Origin: Planctomycetota bacterium | Lineage (GTDB): Bacteria; Planctomycetota; Phycisphaerae; WQYP01 | Direction of reading: 5' to 3' | Length of the DNA: 13,104 nucleotides | NCBI GenBank assembly: GCA_021798635.1 | Contig: JAJZGH010000130.1 | Coordinates: forward strand, 1-13,104 | In this document: piece by piece, positions 7,494-13,104 of the stretch | Numbering within the stretch: position 1 is the stretch's first letter | Layout of the letters: every line of letters begins with the position of its first letter | Program-made: the position numbers and the translations under genes | Notes under the pieces: model-generated | What the model saw: the letters and a program-made list of their open reading frames with translations, nothing else | What the model was told of the DNA's origin: nothing | Databases searched by the model: none

Positions 7494-8468
7494 TATCAAT
7501 CTCTTCCGGTTTCGCGTGAAGCGTCGGCCCATGGCTACGAGTGCCAGTAGAACTCCACCTGAAAATGTTAATGGCATCGATCCGGGCAGCGGAACTGCCG
7601 AGTTGGCGGCGGGAGTCACCGGTGGATCGTTTAACACGGGTGTTTGCGGATTGGGATTGACGTAACCGCTTAATGCGAAAATGCCAACATCGCCACCGGT
7701 CACGGCGCTGAAGCTGATGGAAGCGAGGGCATTGTTGGAGTAGCCGAGGCTTTGCAGATTAAAATCCGTTTCGTACATTTGGAAGTCCGCTGGATTGCTG
7801 GTGTCTAAGATTGACTGGGTTTCAAGCGTTCCGCTGGTGCTGGCACTGCTGCGGGATACGGAATACGGCAAAGCCCAGTTGCCGCCCGAAGATTGGCTCC
7901 AGTCATACACGTTGTAGGAAATGGGAGCACTTTGAAATCCATTGGCAAAATGTAATGTCATGTTGACCGCTACATAATGCGGGCCGGAGTTGGCGGATGC
8001 GGCCAGGATGGCAATGTTATTAAATGCGGTAGCATTATTAAGAGAAAGAGTTGCCCCGGCTGTGCCATTGTTAAACAAATTGACGTTATTTGCATTCTGA
8101 AACGGTTGGAACTCGAATTGCGTCGCCGCGCCTGTAATGGTGTTGGTGTACGCACTGTTAAATAGGGTGGGTTGGGTCGCGTAACGTGATCCGGTACTCG
8201 GGTCTTGGTACTCCGGCAAGCCGGCCGATACAAATGCCCACGAGGGCATCGAGCCTAACGCATCCCATGCATATTGACCGTCAAAGGCTACCGCAGAATC
8301 AGTCGTGAAGGATGCAGCTCCATACACCACATCAGCGTTCCAACTCGAGCTGGTTAGCGAAACAGGTGTATCCTGCACAGAGGCAAAGGCTTGGTTTGCG
8401 GCTACCGGCAGCAACAGTGTGGCTGCGACCATTATGCGTCCTGATAAGAGAATCCAGTGTTTTTTCAC
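7488..8468 (-). CDS. Secreted protein with PEP-CTERM-like (VPLP) sorting tail, GTG start
   Basis: 326 residues; specific function unknown. Starting at the GTG 8468-8466 gives MKKHWILLSGRIMVAATLL, a clear signal peptide with predicted cleavage after AFA (residue 29). GGAGG lies 9 nt upstream of this GTG but only 3 nt from the TTG at 8474. The body is rich in Ser, Thr, Asn, Ala, Gly and aromatic residues with few charges, typical of exported beta-rich proteins. I recognise no enzymatic motif and few cysteines. The last 35 residues (from Val292) have VPLPGS, a hydrophobic helix (LTFSGGVLLALVAMG) and a basic end (RRFTRNRKR). This tripartite layout is that of exosortase/PEP-CTERM substrates, with VPLP in place of Pro-Glu-Pro. 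Known examples are thought to be cut by exosortase and linked to surface or EPS material. No exosortase gene is in this window. The gene is same-strand with aroF but 211 bp away. Confidence 0.85.
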   Translation of the reverse strand: MKKHWILLSGRIMVAATLLLPVAANQAFASVQDTPVSLTSSSWNADVVYGAASFTTDSAVAFDGQYAWDALGSMPSWAFVSAGLPEYQDPSTGSRYATQPTLFNSAYTNTITGAATQFEFQPFQNANNVNLFNNGTAGATLSLNNATAFNNIAILAASANSGPHYVAVNMTLHFANGFQSAPISYNVYDWSQSSGGNWALPYSVSRSSASTSGTLETQSILDTSNPADFQMYETDFNLQSLGYSNNALASISFSAVTGGDVGIFALSGYVNPNPQTPVLNDPPVTPAANSAVPLPGSMPLTFSGGVLLALVAMGRRFTRNRKRLIA

Positions 8469-8477
8469 GGTCAACTT

Positions 8478-8482
8478 CCTCC
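8478..8482 (-). promoter_or_regulatory. Ribosome binding site deciding the PEP-CTERM-like gene start
   Basis: Minus-strand GGAGG, 9 nt before GTG 8468 and 3 nt before TTG 8474. The spacing favours the GTG. Confidence 0.7.
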
Positions 8483-8527
8483 AAAAAACCTAAGTAATCA
8501 CCTCACACCCGGCGCAACAAACGCCAA

Positions 8528-8542
8528 GTGCTAAAAAAGCAC
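8528..8542. repeat. Perfect 5-bp inverted repeat with A/T loop
   Basis: GTGCT, AAAAA, AGCAC on the plus strand; on the minus strand GTGCTTTTTTAGCAC, upstream of the PEP-CTERM-like gene. It could be a small leader hairpin or a protein-binding dyad. It is short enough to be chance. Confidence 0.35.
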
Positions 8543-8555
8543 GCATGCGGGGCAA

Positions 8556-8569
8556 CATGTATTTACATG
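8556..8569. promoter_or_regulatory. Operator-like palindrome CATGTA-tt-TACATG
   Basis: A perfect 6+6 bp dyad with a 2-bp spacer, about 90 bp upstream of the PEP-CTERM-like start. It is flanked by GCAA on the left and CAAC on the right. Size and symmetry suit a dimeric repressor or activator site. The regulator is unknown and there is no second copy nearby, so this is suggestive only. Confidence 0.4.
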
Positions 8570-8876
8570 CAACAGGCGCGCAGAAATTGCATCACGCTGG
8601 CTGAAAATTGTTCGGCCGGCAGATCAATCCATATCGCTGCAGCGTTGCAAACCCTGAATTATTTGTTTAGGAAGAAAATCCGATTTCTCCCTCTCCACAT
8701 GTTGAAAAATAAACCATTTTTCGAAGCTGTCAATAAAAAAATGGAAAAATGATCAATAATATTATTATCGGGCGAAACATACGTCTTCCGGCTTGGCTGG
8801 GATTTGCAGCGACAGCGGAGTATGCGCTGCCACATTTCAGGGTTTTGTATTACTATGAAGCCGGTTATTTAAGGCC

Positions 8877-8880
8877 GGAG
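8877..8880 (+). promoter_or_regulatory. Ribosome binding site deciding the aldo/keto reductase start
   Basis: GGAG, 9 nt before ATG 8890. It supports the internal ATG over the upstream in-frame ATG at 8749. Confidence 0.7.
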
Positions 8881-8889
8881 AATTTATTT

Positions 8890-9879
8890 ATGCAGTATCG
8901 CAATTCACATCGGATCGGGGCCAGTGTTTCGGAAATTGGATTAGGCTGCTGGCAGCTTGGCGCCGCTGATTGGGGAGATGTGCCCGAACCGCGGGCGATG
9001 GAGATTCTTCACGCCGCCGATCAGACCGGTGTTACCTTTTTTGATACAGCGGATGTTTACGGCAGCGGCCGAAGCGAAATGCTGATTGGTCAATATCTAA
9101 AATCCCGGCCGGCTGGCGCAAAGCCTGTTTTTATTGCCACGAAACTCGGACGCCTGCAAGGGTATCCCGATGGCTACACCGCTGAGCTGCTGCGGGAATG
9201 CACCTTACGCTCCATTGAAAGGCTCGGCGTTGCGGCGCTGGATTTAACGCAGTTGCATTGCATACTTATGCGACATCTGCAAGCGGGGCACGTCTTTGAC
9301 TGGCTGCGAAAATTAAAGGATGAAAAGCTCATCCGGCATTTTGGTGCCAGTGTGGAGACCGTGCAGGAGGCAAAAATATGCCTGCAACAACCGGATTGTG
9401 ATTCCTTGCAGATTATCTTCAATATTTTCAGACAAAAGCCCATCGATGAATTATTTGCCGAGGCGAAGGAAAAGGGCGTGGCCATTATCGTGCGGCTGCC
9501 GCTGGCCAGTGGATTGCTTGCCGGCACTTATAGCCGTGACACCGCTTTTGCCCCGAGCGATCACCGCAATTACAATCGCAATGGGGAGAAATTCAATGTC
9601 GGCGAAACGTTTGCGGGACTCGAATTTGCACGCGGCGTAGAACTGGCGAACCGTGTGAAGGCTTCGGTACCAAAGAATCAAACCATGGCGGAATTTGCCC
9701 TCCGTTGGATACTGGATCATGATGCGGTAACCACGGTTATTCCCGGTGCTTCCAAGCCAGCGCAGGCGCTGAAAAATGCCAAGGCCAGCGATCTTTCGCC
9801 GCTGCCTGCAGAGGTTCATAAGCACCTGCGGGAACTATATGCAACGGATATCGCCGCGCACATCCGGGGGCCTTATTGA
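8890..9879 (+). CDS. Aldo/keto reductase
   Basis: NAD(P)H-dependent oxidoreductase of the AKR (beta/alpha)8 barrel family; substrate unknown. 329 residues from ATG 8890 (MQYRNSHRIGASVSEIGLGC, a typical AKR start) with GGAG 9 nt upstream. The frame is open back to ATG 8749, but those 47 residues are not family-like. The catalytic tetrad is visible: Asp52 and Tyr57 in FFDTADVYGSG, Lys85 in IATKLG, and His123 in TQLHC. The C-terminal cofactor region has FALRWILDHDAVTTVIPGAS, the usual AKR signature. It resembles the general COG0667-type reductases found singly in many genomes, so no pathway can be inferred. It converges on the next minus-strand gene with only 13 bp between stops. Confidence 0.93.
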   Translation: MQYRNSHRIGASVSEIGLGCWQLGAADWGDVPEPRAMEILHAADQTGVTFFDTADVYGSGRSEMLIGQYLKSRPAGAKPVFIATKLGRLQGYPDGYTAELLRECTLRSIERLGVAALDLTQLHCILMRHLQAGHVFDWLRKLKDEKLIRHFGASVETVQEAKICLQQPDCDSLQIIFNIFRQKPIDELFAEAKEKGVAIIVRLPLASGLLAGTYSRDTAFAPSDHRNYNRNGEKFNVGETFAGLEFARGVELANRVKASVPKNQTMAEFALRWILDHDAVTTVIPGASKPAQALKNAKASDLSPLPAEVHKHLRELYATDIAAHIRGPY

Positions 9880-9892
9880 AGACCTGCTCTGT

Positions 9893-10540
9893 TTATCGCG
9901 GCAGCGGAATAACGGCACCGGGCCGCGTTCGGCGGCCATTGATCGCAAGCAAATCAACCTCTCTGATGCGCCAGTTCCCCGGCCGCGGGTGATCCTGCCA
10001 GACAAAGCGCCAGGCGGTAATCACCGGCCCGTAATCGCGGGTGCTGGTCCAGATGACCAAGTGCGTAACGGCCTGCGACGCCTGCATGTGCACGGTCATG
10101 GATCGAATGATATTGCCGGTAATATGGACTGCTTTCAGTCGATTTGCCAAGCCGGATTGAATTTGGGCATAGTTCCACTGGCCAAAGATGGCCCGGCGCG
10201 AAAAATAGCGCATCACCGCCGGTACATCATCATGTGCTGCGGCGCTGATGATCGCATCATTGGCATTCACCAGTCGTTCCTGCGGAGTTACCACCAGTGT
10301 CGCTGTGAGAATCCAAATCATAGTGACGGCTAAGATCACGCCCCCGATATTTCGCACCAGGGCCTGCCGGGTATTTATTCCGCGCCAGATTGCCGCGATG
10401 GCAAGCAGCAGCATCGCCGCCCAGATGGCCCAATGATTTTCAAAAATGATGGCACCCGTTGATCGGGGAAAACCGGTGCTCAGGCGAATATAGCCAAGGG
10501 AACGGATCACACCATGCGGATGAATAATTGAAGTAAACAC
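9893..10540 (-). CDS. Small membrane protein with possible NTF2/SnoaL-like domain, GTG start
   Basis: 215 residues, not recognised as a named family. I start at GTG 10540-10538 (MFTSIIHPHGVIRSLGYIRL) because GGAG lies 6 nt upstream. The longer frame reaching 10786 runs through a transposon-like element and is rejected as the start. Two hydrophobic helices (about 36-53 and 64-84) are followed by a soluble segment of about 120 residues. That segment opens with TPQERLVNANDAIISAAAHDDVPAVMRYFS, a helix pattern reminiscent of NTF2-like domains that begin with an alpha-helical 'repeated small-load' region. It continues with mixed strands (VTHLVIWTSTRDYGPVITAWRFVWQ, NWRIREVDLLAING). Conserved catalytic residues cannot be identified. 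It is transcribed away from the flavin reductase and converges on the aldo/keto reductase. The domain guess is inference from pattern only. Confidence 0.72.
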   Translation of the reverse strand: MFTSIIHPHGVIRSLGYIRLSTGFPRSTGAIIFENHWAIWAAMLLLAIAAIWRGINTRQALVRNIGGVILAVTMIWILTATLVVTPQERLVNANDAIISAAAHDDVPAVMRYFSRRAIFGQWNYAQIQSGLANRLKAVHITGNIIRSMTVHMQASQAVTHLVIWTSTRDYGPVITAWRFVWQDHPRPGNWRIREVDLLAINGRRTRPGAVIPLPR

Positions 10541-10546
10541 ATTGTA

Positions 10547-10550
10547 CTCC
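10547..10550 (-). promoter_or_regulatory. Ribosome binding site deciding the membrane protein start
   Basis: Minus-strand GGAG, 6 nt before GTG 10540. It places translation start downstream of the MITE-like element. Confidence 0.6.
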
Positions 10551-10631
10551 GTGGCAATCAGGTTTTGCCAGCTTTTGCTGAAGCATTGTATGGCCAAGAC
10601 CGTCGGCGGGGCAACGCAGTTGCCGTCCGGC

Positions 10632-10639
10632 TCGAATAG
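10632..10639 (+). repeat. Left target-site duplication TCGAATAG
   Basis: 8-bp sequence directly abutting the left end of the inverted-repeat element. An identical copy abuts the right end at 10769-10776. A matching pair immediately outside both ends is the footprint of transpositional insertion. Confidence 0.8.
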
Positions 10640-10768
10640 GGGCGTGGCAATTTTTCCGGGCGGGGTGAAAAAAGCCGCCTTTGCACAGGAATTCTGAAGC
10701 CCGCCGGGATAAACCCGACGGCTCGCCGGTCGAATTGATGCGGGGTGCCCGGAAAAATTGCCACGCCC
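10640..10768. mobile_element. 129-bp MITE-like element with 22-bp perfect terminal inverted repeats
   Basis: The left end, 10640-10661 (beginning GGGCGTGGCA), is the exact reverse complement of the right end, 10747-10768 (ending TGCCACGCCC), over 22 bases. The element is flanked by the 8-bp direct repeat TCGAATAG on both sides. The 85-bp interior has no coding capacity worth noting. It contains an internal hairpin (10701-10721: CCG, mismatch, CGGG, ATAAA loop, CCCG, mismatch, CGG). Short length, perfect TIRs and a target duplication define a non-autonomous element mobilised in trans. An 8-bp duplication and ends starting GG would fit several families (for example ISL3, IS256 or IS1595 type), and I cannot choose among them. 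No second copy or transposase lies in this window. Confidence 0.82.
10701..10721. repeat. Internal hairpin of the MITE-like element
   Basis: CCG (10701-10703) and CGGG (10705-10708) pair with CCCG (10714-10717) and CGG (10719-10721) across one mismatch, loop ATAAA. With the 22-bp terminal stem the whole element could fold as a long stem with an inner hairpin arm. Confidence 0.6.
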
Positions 10769-10776
10769 TCGAATAG
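10769..10776 (+). repeat. Right target-site duplication TCGAATAG
   Basis: Identical to 10632-10639 and directly adjacent to the right inverted repeat. Confidence 0.8.
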
Positions 10777-10789
10777 TGCGATCCAACTG

Positions 10790-10818
10790 ACTAAGATACT
10801 GCGGTAGATTATCTTAGT
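10790..10818. promoter_or_regulatory. 9-bp dyad upstream of the flavin reductase
   Basis: ACTAAGATA (10790-10798) and TATCTTAGT (10810-10818) are exact inverted repeats around an 11-bp centre. The dyad ends 24 bp before the GTG start of the flavin reductase, so it would overlap the promoter or the 5' leader. It could be an operator or an mRNA hairpin just ahead of the ribosome binding site (GGAG 10829-10832). Confidence 0.5.
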
Positions 10819-10842
10819 AGAAGAATACGGAGTTTTAGAACA

Positions 10843-11472
10843 GTGGAATTTAATATTACTCAAATAGATTATTCTTTTTCATATAAACTCATGACCAACC
10901 TGATCGTGCCTCGGCCTATTGCGTGGATTACCAGCCTGGACGCCGCCGGAGTCCTTAACGCCGCACCGTTCAGTTTTTTTAATATGCTCGGGGCTGAACC
11001 GCCGATTCTTGCCGTCGGAATCGGTCGGAGACCTGGCACCGATACTCCGAAGGATTCGGCTTTGAACATCCGGAGCAGCGGTGAATTTGTTGTGAATCTG
11101 GTTACCGAAGAAATGGTGGAGTTGATGAACGCCAGTTCCGTGGATTTCCCCCATGGCAGCAGTGAAGTGGAATTGCTTGCTCTGGACTGCACACCGGGGC
11201 GGCAGGTGAAGGTGCCACATCTCGCGGCGTGTCCGGCAAGTTTTGAATGCCGCCTCGTGCAATATAACCAGATCGGAGAAAATCTTGTTTTCATCGGCCA
11301 AATTGTCCATTTACGGGTTGCCGATGAGATATATGATGCCGACAAGAACCATATTCGTTCCGATGCGTTTCACCCGGTGGGGCGCATGGGTGCACCGGCA
11401 ACGTATGTCCGCGCCCGTGATCGGTTCAACATGCCCCGGCTGAATTATCAGCAGTGGCTGGAGAGGCACTAA
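10843..11472 (+). CDS. Flavin reductase-like (FMN-binding split barrel) protein, GTG start
   Basis: 209-residue protein of the flavin reductase / DIM6-NTAB type, expected to bind FMN as a dimer; the substrate is not known. The start is GTG 10843 with GGAG 10 nt upstream. Family features are PRPIAWITSLDAAGVLNAAP (residues 23-42), FSFFNMLGAEPPILAVGIG (43-61), KDSALNIRSSGEFVVNLV (70-87), and the later FECRLVQYNQIGENLVFIGQIVHL strand pair. The C-terminus HPVGRMGAPATYVRARDRFNMPR is typical of the longer subfamily that resembles uncharacterised flavin-binding proteins. Length is normal. It is divergent from the small membrane protein, across a MITE-bearing gap, and its stop codon overlaps the stop of the convergent gene. 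Confidence 0.92.
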   Translation: MEFNITQIDYSFSYKLMTNLIVPRPIAWITSLDAAGVLNAAPFSFFNMLGAEPPILAVGIGRRPGTDTPKDSALNIRSSGEFVVNLVTEEMVELMNASSVDFPHGSSEVELLALDCTPGRQVKVPHLAACPASFECRLVQYNQIGENLVFIGQIVHLRVADEIYDADKNHIRSDAFHPVGRMGAPATYVRARDRFNMPRLNYQQWLERH

Positions 11473-13064
11473 TCTTTCCGCAAAATTGAGAAATATTTCC
11501 CCTGCCACTGCAGTGAGAACTGGTGGCGAACAGAAGCGAAGGCCGGATTGACCCATAAGCCAAACTTCCCGTACCCGTGCCGTACCACAATATAATGCGC
11601 GGCCAGTGCCTCACTTTTAAGCCGCCGCATTTCTATTGTGGTGGGAATTCCCGGTTCGGGAAACCAGCTTAAGGGCATGGACATGCCCCTGGGCATCCAC
11701 GGTAGATAGCCATTGGAAAGTATCAGCGTGGGATGGCCCCGCACTCTCCGACAGACATACTGCCATTGTGCGTATTGCTGCGAATACGCCCATAAATAGC
11801 CGGTGTGCTTATTGCGTATTTTATTTTGCCAGCACCAGAATGTAAGGCCGGTATTGCGCACCTGACTGCCAACCGCCAAAATTCCCAGTACTGTCGCCAC
11901 CTGTACCTGCCTGACCCCGCAGCGGCTGATTACCAGAGCCGTAAAAAGCACCGGCAGATAGGAATAATATTGCCACGCATATTTCCAGCCATAAAAGCCC
12001 AGCACGAAAGCGATGTGCATGAGGCCGATGGAAATTGCCGTTTCCCTCCAGTGGCTGGGGCGGTAAATCCAATCGGTAAGCAGGCCACCGGCAGGATGCG
12101 TCTTGCGGCCGGCTTCCCGCGTATTTTTTTTCCGCAATCCACGTATCAATAAAACCCACAACAATATTGCAGACATCACCAGCCAGATTCCGGCAGGCGT
12201 AATAATATAGTAGTACCAGGGATGATACGCCGGCCACCAGAACTGCAAACCGCTGCCGGAAAAAAAGCCGAAATGGGTATCTTTATAGGTGCGCATACCG
12301 GTGATTGGCACGATGGTTAAAAGCAGGGATTTAATCCCAAAGCGCCACGTCATGGCCGCAGCCATAAGTACCCCGGTTACCATCGCCGGAGCAAGGCCGC
12401 GCACCAACGCCCGCCGGTGATCTTTCTCCCGGTAACACGCTATAAGTGTCCAAATTACCAGCAGGAAACCATACACATACGCCATGGAAGGTTTGACAAA
12501 TAAGCACGCCGTGCAGATCGCAAGCGCCCGGGGTCGCCGGCCACGGGCCTGTTCGGCGATGGCCCACAGCAGCAGCAGGGCTTCCAGAGGATGCGTCAGC
12601 GTCAGATAGCAGGGCATAATTGCGATGGGCAGTGCGATAAATAAAAACCACAACGCAGGGCGTGATAATTTCATCGCCATCGCAAAGCGCGCGATCATCA
12701 CGGCCATGAGCACTTCCATGACCGATGTCATCAGCAGATAGGCCGCCGGGGTGCGGCCCAGAATTGCAAAACCCCAGTGGGCCACAATCAGGCTGGCCAG
12801 GCCATGGGTATAGCCAAAATCTATGGCCGGTTTCATTCCCAGAGAGATCAGCCAATCGCCTTTTAAGGCGGTACCGGGATCAAAGAACGAGAAAAAAGTC
12901 CAGCCGGCAATTCGCGGCAACTGCCAGATCTGCAACAGCACCAGCAGAATCGCGAAACCTGCGGCTAATATCGCGAACCGCTGTGGCGTTGCGTGATGCG
13001 GAGGGGTATTGCCGGAAATTTTTTTATCAGCGCCCGCAGGGGAATTTAGTGCGACATCCTTCAT
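11469..13064 (-). CDS. Polytopic membrane protein, GT-C glycosyltransferase-like
   Basis: 531 residues with about 10-11 hydrophobic helices (for example around 30-48, 87-104, 107-130, 137-153, 178-210, 224-242, 288-307 and 344-381), then a soluble C-terminal segment of roughly 130 residues. After the first helix comes FFDPGTALKGDWLISLGMKPAIDFGYTHGLAS, with Asp62, Asp70 and Asp82. This Asp-containing first loop with GxxPxxDxxYxHG resembles GT-C enzymes that use lipid-linked sugars, such as mannosyltransferase or ArnT-like proteins. On that basis it may move a sugar onto a lipid, glycan or protein on the outer face of the membrane; donor and acceptor are unknown. The ATG at 13064 has a weak upstream ribosome binding site, so the start is the least certain part. 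It converges on the flavin reductase with overlapping stops. No other polysaccharide gene is adjacent in the window. Confidence 0.72.
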   Translation of the reverse strand: MKDVALNSPAGADKKISGNTPPHHATPQRFAILAAGFAILLVLLQIWQLPRIAGWTFFSFFDPGTALKGDWLISLGMKPAIDFGYTHGLASLIVAHWGFAILGRTPAAYLLMTSVMEVLMAVMIARFAMAMKLSRPALWFLFIALPIAIMPCYLTLTHPLEALLLLWAIAEQARGRRPRALAICTACLFVKPSMAYVYGFLLVIWTLIACYREKDHRRALVRGLAPAMVTGVLMAAAMTWRFGIKSLLLTIVPITGMRTYKDTHFGFFSGSGLQFWWPAYHPWYYYIITPAGIWLVMSAILLWVLLIRGLRKKNTREAGRKTHPAGGLLTDWIYRPSHWRETAISIGLMHIAFVLGFYGWKYAWQYYSYLPVLFTALVISRCGVRQVQVATVLGILAVGSQVRNTGLTFWCWQNKIRNKHTGYLWAYSQQYAQWQYVCRRVRGHPTLILSNGYLPWMPRGMSMPLSWFPEPGIPTTIEMRRLKSEALAAHYIVVRHGYGKFGLWVNPAFASVRHQFSLQWQGKYFSILRKD

Positions 13065-13104
13065 GGCCGGAATTCTAACGGAAATCGTGTCCGGCGCGGC
13101 AGAT
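13065..13104. other. Upstream edge of the membrane protein gene
   Basis: 40 bp to the window end. No recognisable promoter hexamers or gene fragment seen. Confidence 0.3.

Larger units (their letters stand above)
8469..8889. other. 421-bp divergent intergenic region
   Basis: Separates the PEP-CTERM-like gene (-) from the aldo/keto reductase (+). No family-like protein is encoded. Short frames at 8528-8752 and an upstream extension of the reductase from 8749 look spurious. Beyond the dyads listed separately, it holds CCATTTTT (8714-8721) facing AAAAATGG (8737-8744), and a 12-bp palindrome AATAATATTATT (8755-8766) in an A/T-rich tract. Both promoters must lie here, but I could not place convincing -35/-10 pairs for either. 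Confidence 0.5.
10541..10842. other. 302-bp divergent intergenic region holding a MITE-like insertion
   Basis: Lies between the membrane protein gene (-) and the flavin reductase gene (+). Of the 302 bp, 137 are explained by the inserted element plus one copy of its target duplication, so the original gap would have been about 165 bp. The part next to the flavin reductase carries a 9-bp dyad (10790-10818). No promoter hexamers were convincing. Confidence 0.6.

Noticed and set aside
8528..8752. Plus-strand 74-codon frame ending in ATGA overlap with a longer reductase frame
   Set aside because: No plausible ribosome binding site and no recognisable protein features. The ATGA overlap is with an extension of the reductase that is itself unlikely.
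8755..8766. Palindrome AATAATATTATT as a specific operator
   Set aside because: It sits in very A/T-rich DNA where such palindromes arise by chance, so it is kept only as a note in the region description.
8749..8889. 47-codon N-terminal extension of the aldo/keto reductase
   Set aside because: GGAG 9 nt before ATG 8890 and the family-like MQYRNSHRIGASVSEIGLGCW start favour the shorter protein.
10541..10786. N-terminal extension of the small membrane protein
   Set aside because: It reads through both TIRs of the MITE-like element and begins with TTG. A GGAG-GTG start at 10540 is better.
11821..12855. Several overlapping frames of 115-174 codons on both strands
   Set aside because: They are shadows of the membrane protein gene in other frames, and their translations lack coherent hydrophobic or domain patterns.
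1..13104. CRISPR arrays, tRNA genes, toxin-antitoxin pairs or defence genes
   Set aside because: Looked for on both strands. There are no regularly spaced repeats, cloverleaf-like sequences, or paired small genes of that kind.

Overview
The window reads as a bacterial chromosome segment, most likely from the Planctomycetota (Phycisphaerae-like). That placement is an inference. It rests on a secreted protein with a C-terminal sorting tail of the VPLP type, a SecG with a long Ala/Thr/Pro tail, free-standing CoaC, moderate GC, and the mixture of housekeeping families. No rRNA, tRNA, CRISPR array, phage gene or transposase gene was seen.

Region 1 (1-7276, all on the minus strand) is a compact housekeeping cluster. 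In transcription order it is aroF-type DAHP synthase, tpiA, secG, yicC, gmk, rpoZ, coaC, and alaS, which runs off the left edge. Gaps are 16 to about 110 bp. Two widely conserved neighbourhoods (tpiA-secG and yicC-gmk-rpoZ-coaBC) are joined here. The functions are aromatic amino acid entry, glycolysis, protein export, RNA turnover, GDP supply, RNA polymerase assembly, coenzyme A synthesis and tRNA charging. Nothing links them biochemically beyond growth-related expression.

Region 2 (7277-8889) holds a secreted PEP-CTERM-like protein gene on the minus strand. It is bounded by two non-coding stretches with several short dyads: 211 bp on the aroF side and 421 bp on the divergent side.

Region 3 (8890-13104) is an accessory-looking set: an aldo/keto reductase (+), a small two-helix membrane protein with a possible NTF2-like domain (-), a flavin reductase-like split-barrel protein (+), and a large GT-C-like polytopic membrane protein (-). 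The pairs converge very tightly: a 13-bp gap in one case and overlapping stop codons in the other.

The most striking non-coding item lies in the divergent gap 10541-10842. It is a 129-bp element (10640-10768) with perfect 22-bp terminal inverted repeats, flanked by an exact 8-bp direct repeat (TCGAATAG). This is the structure of a non-autonomous transposable element (MITE). It also shows that the long upstream extension of the neighbouring reading frame is spurious. I did not find a convincing new multi-gene system. The MITE and the dyads in the divergent promoters are the best leads.
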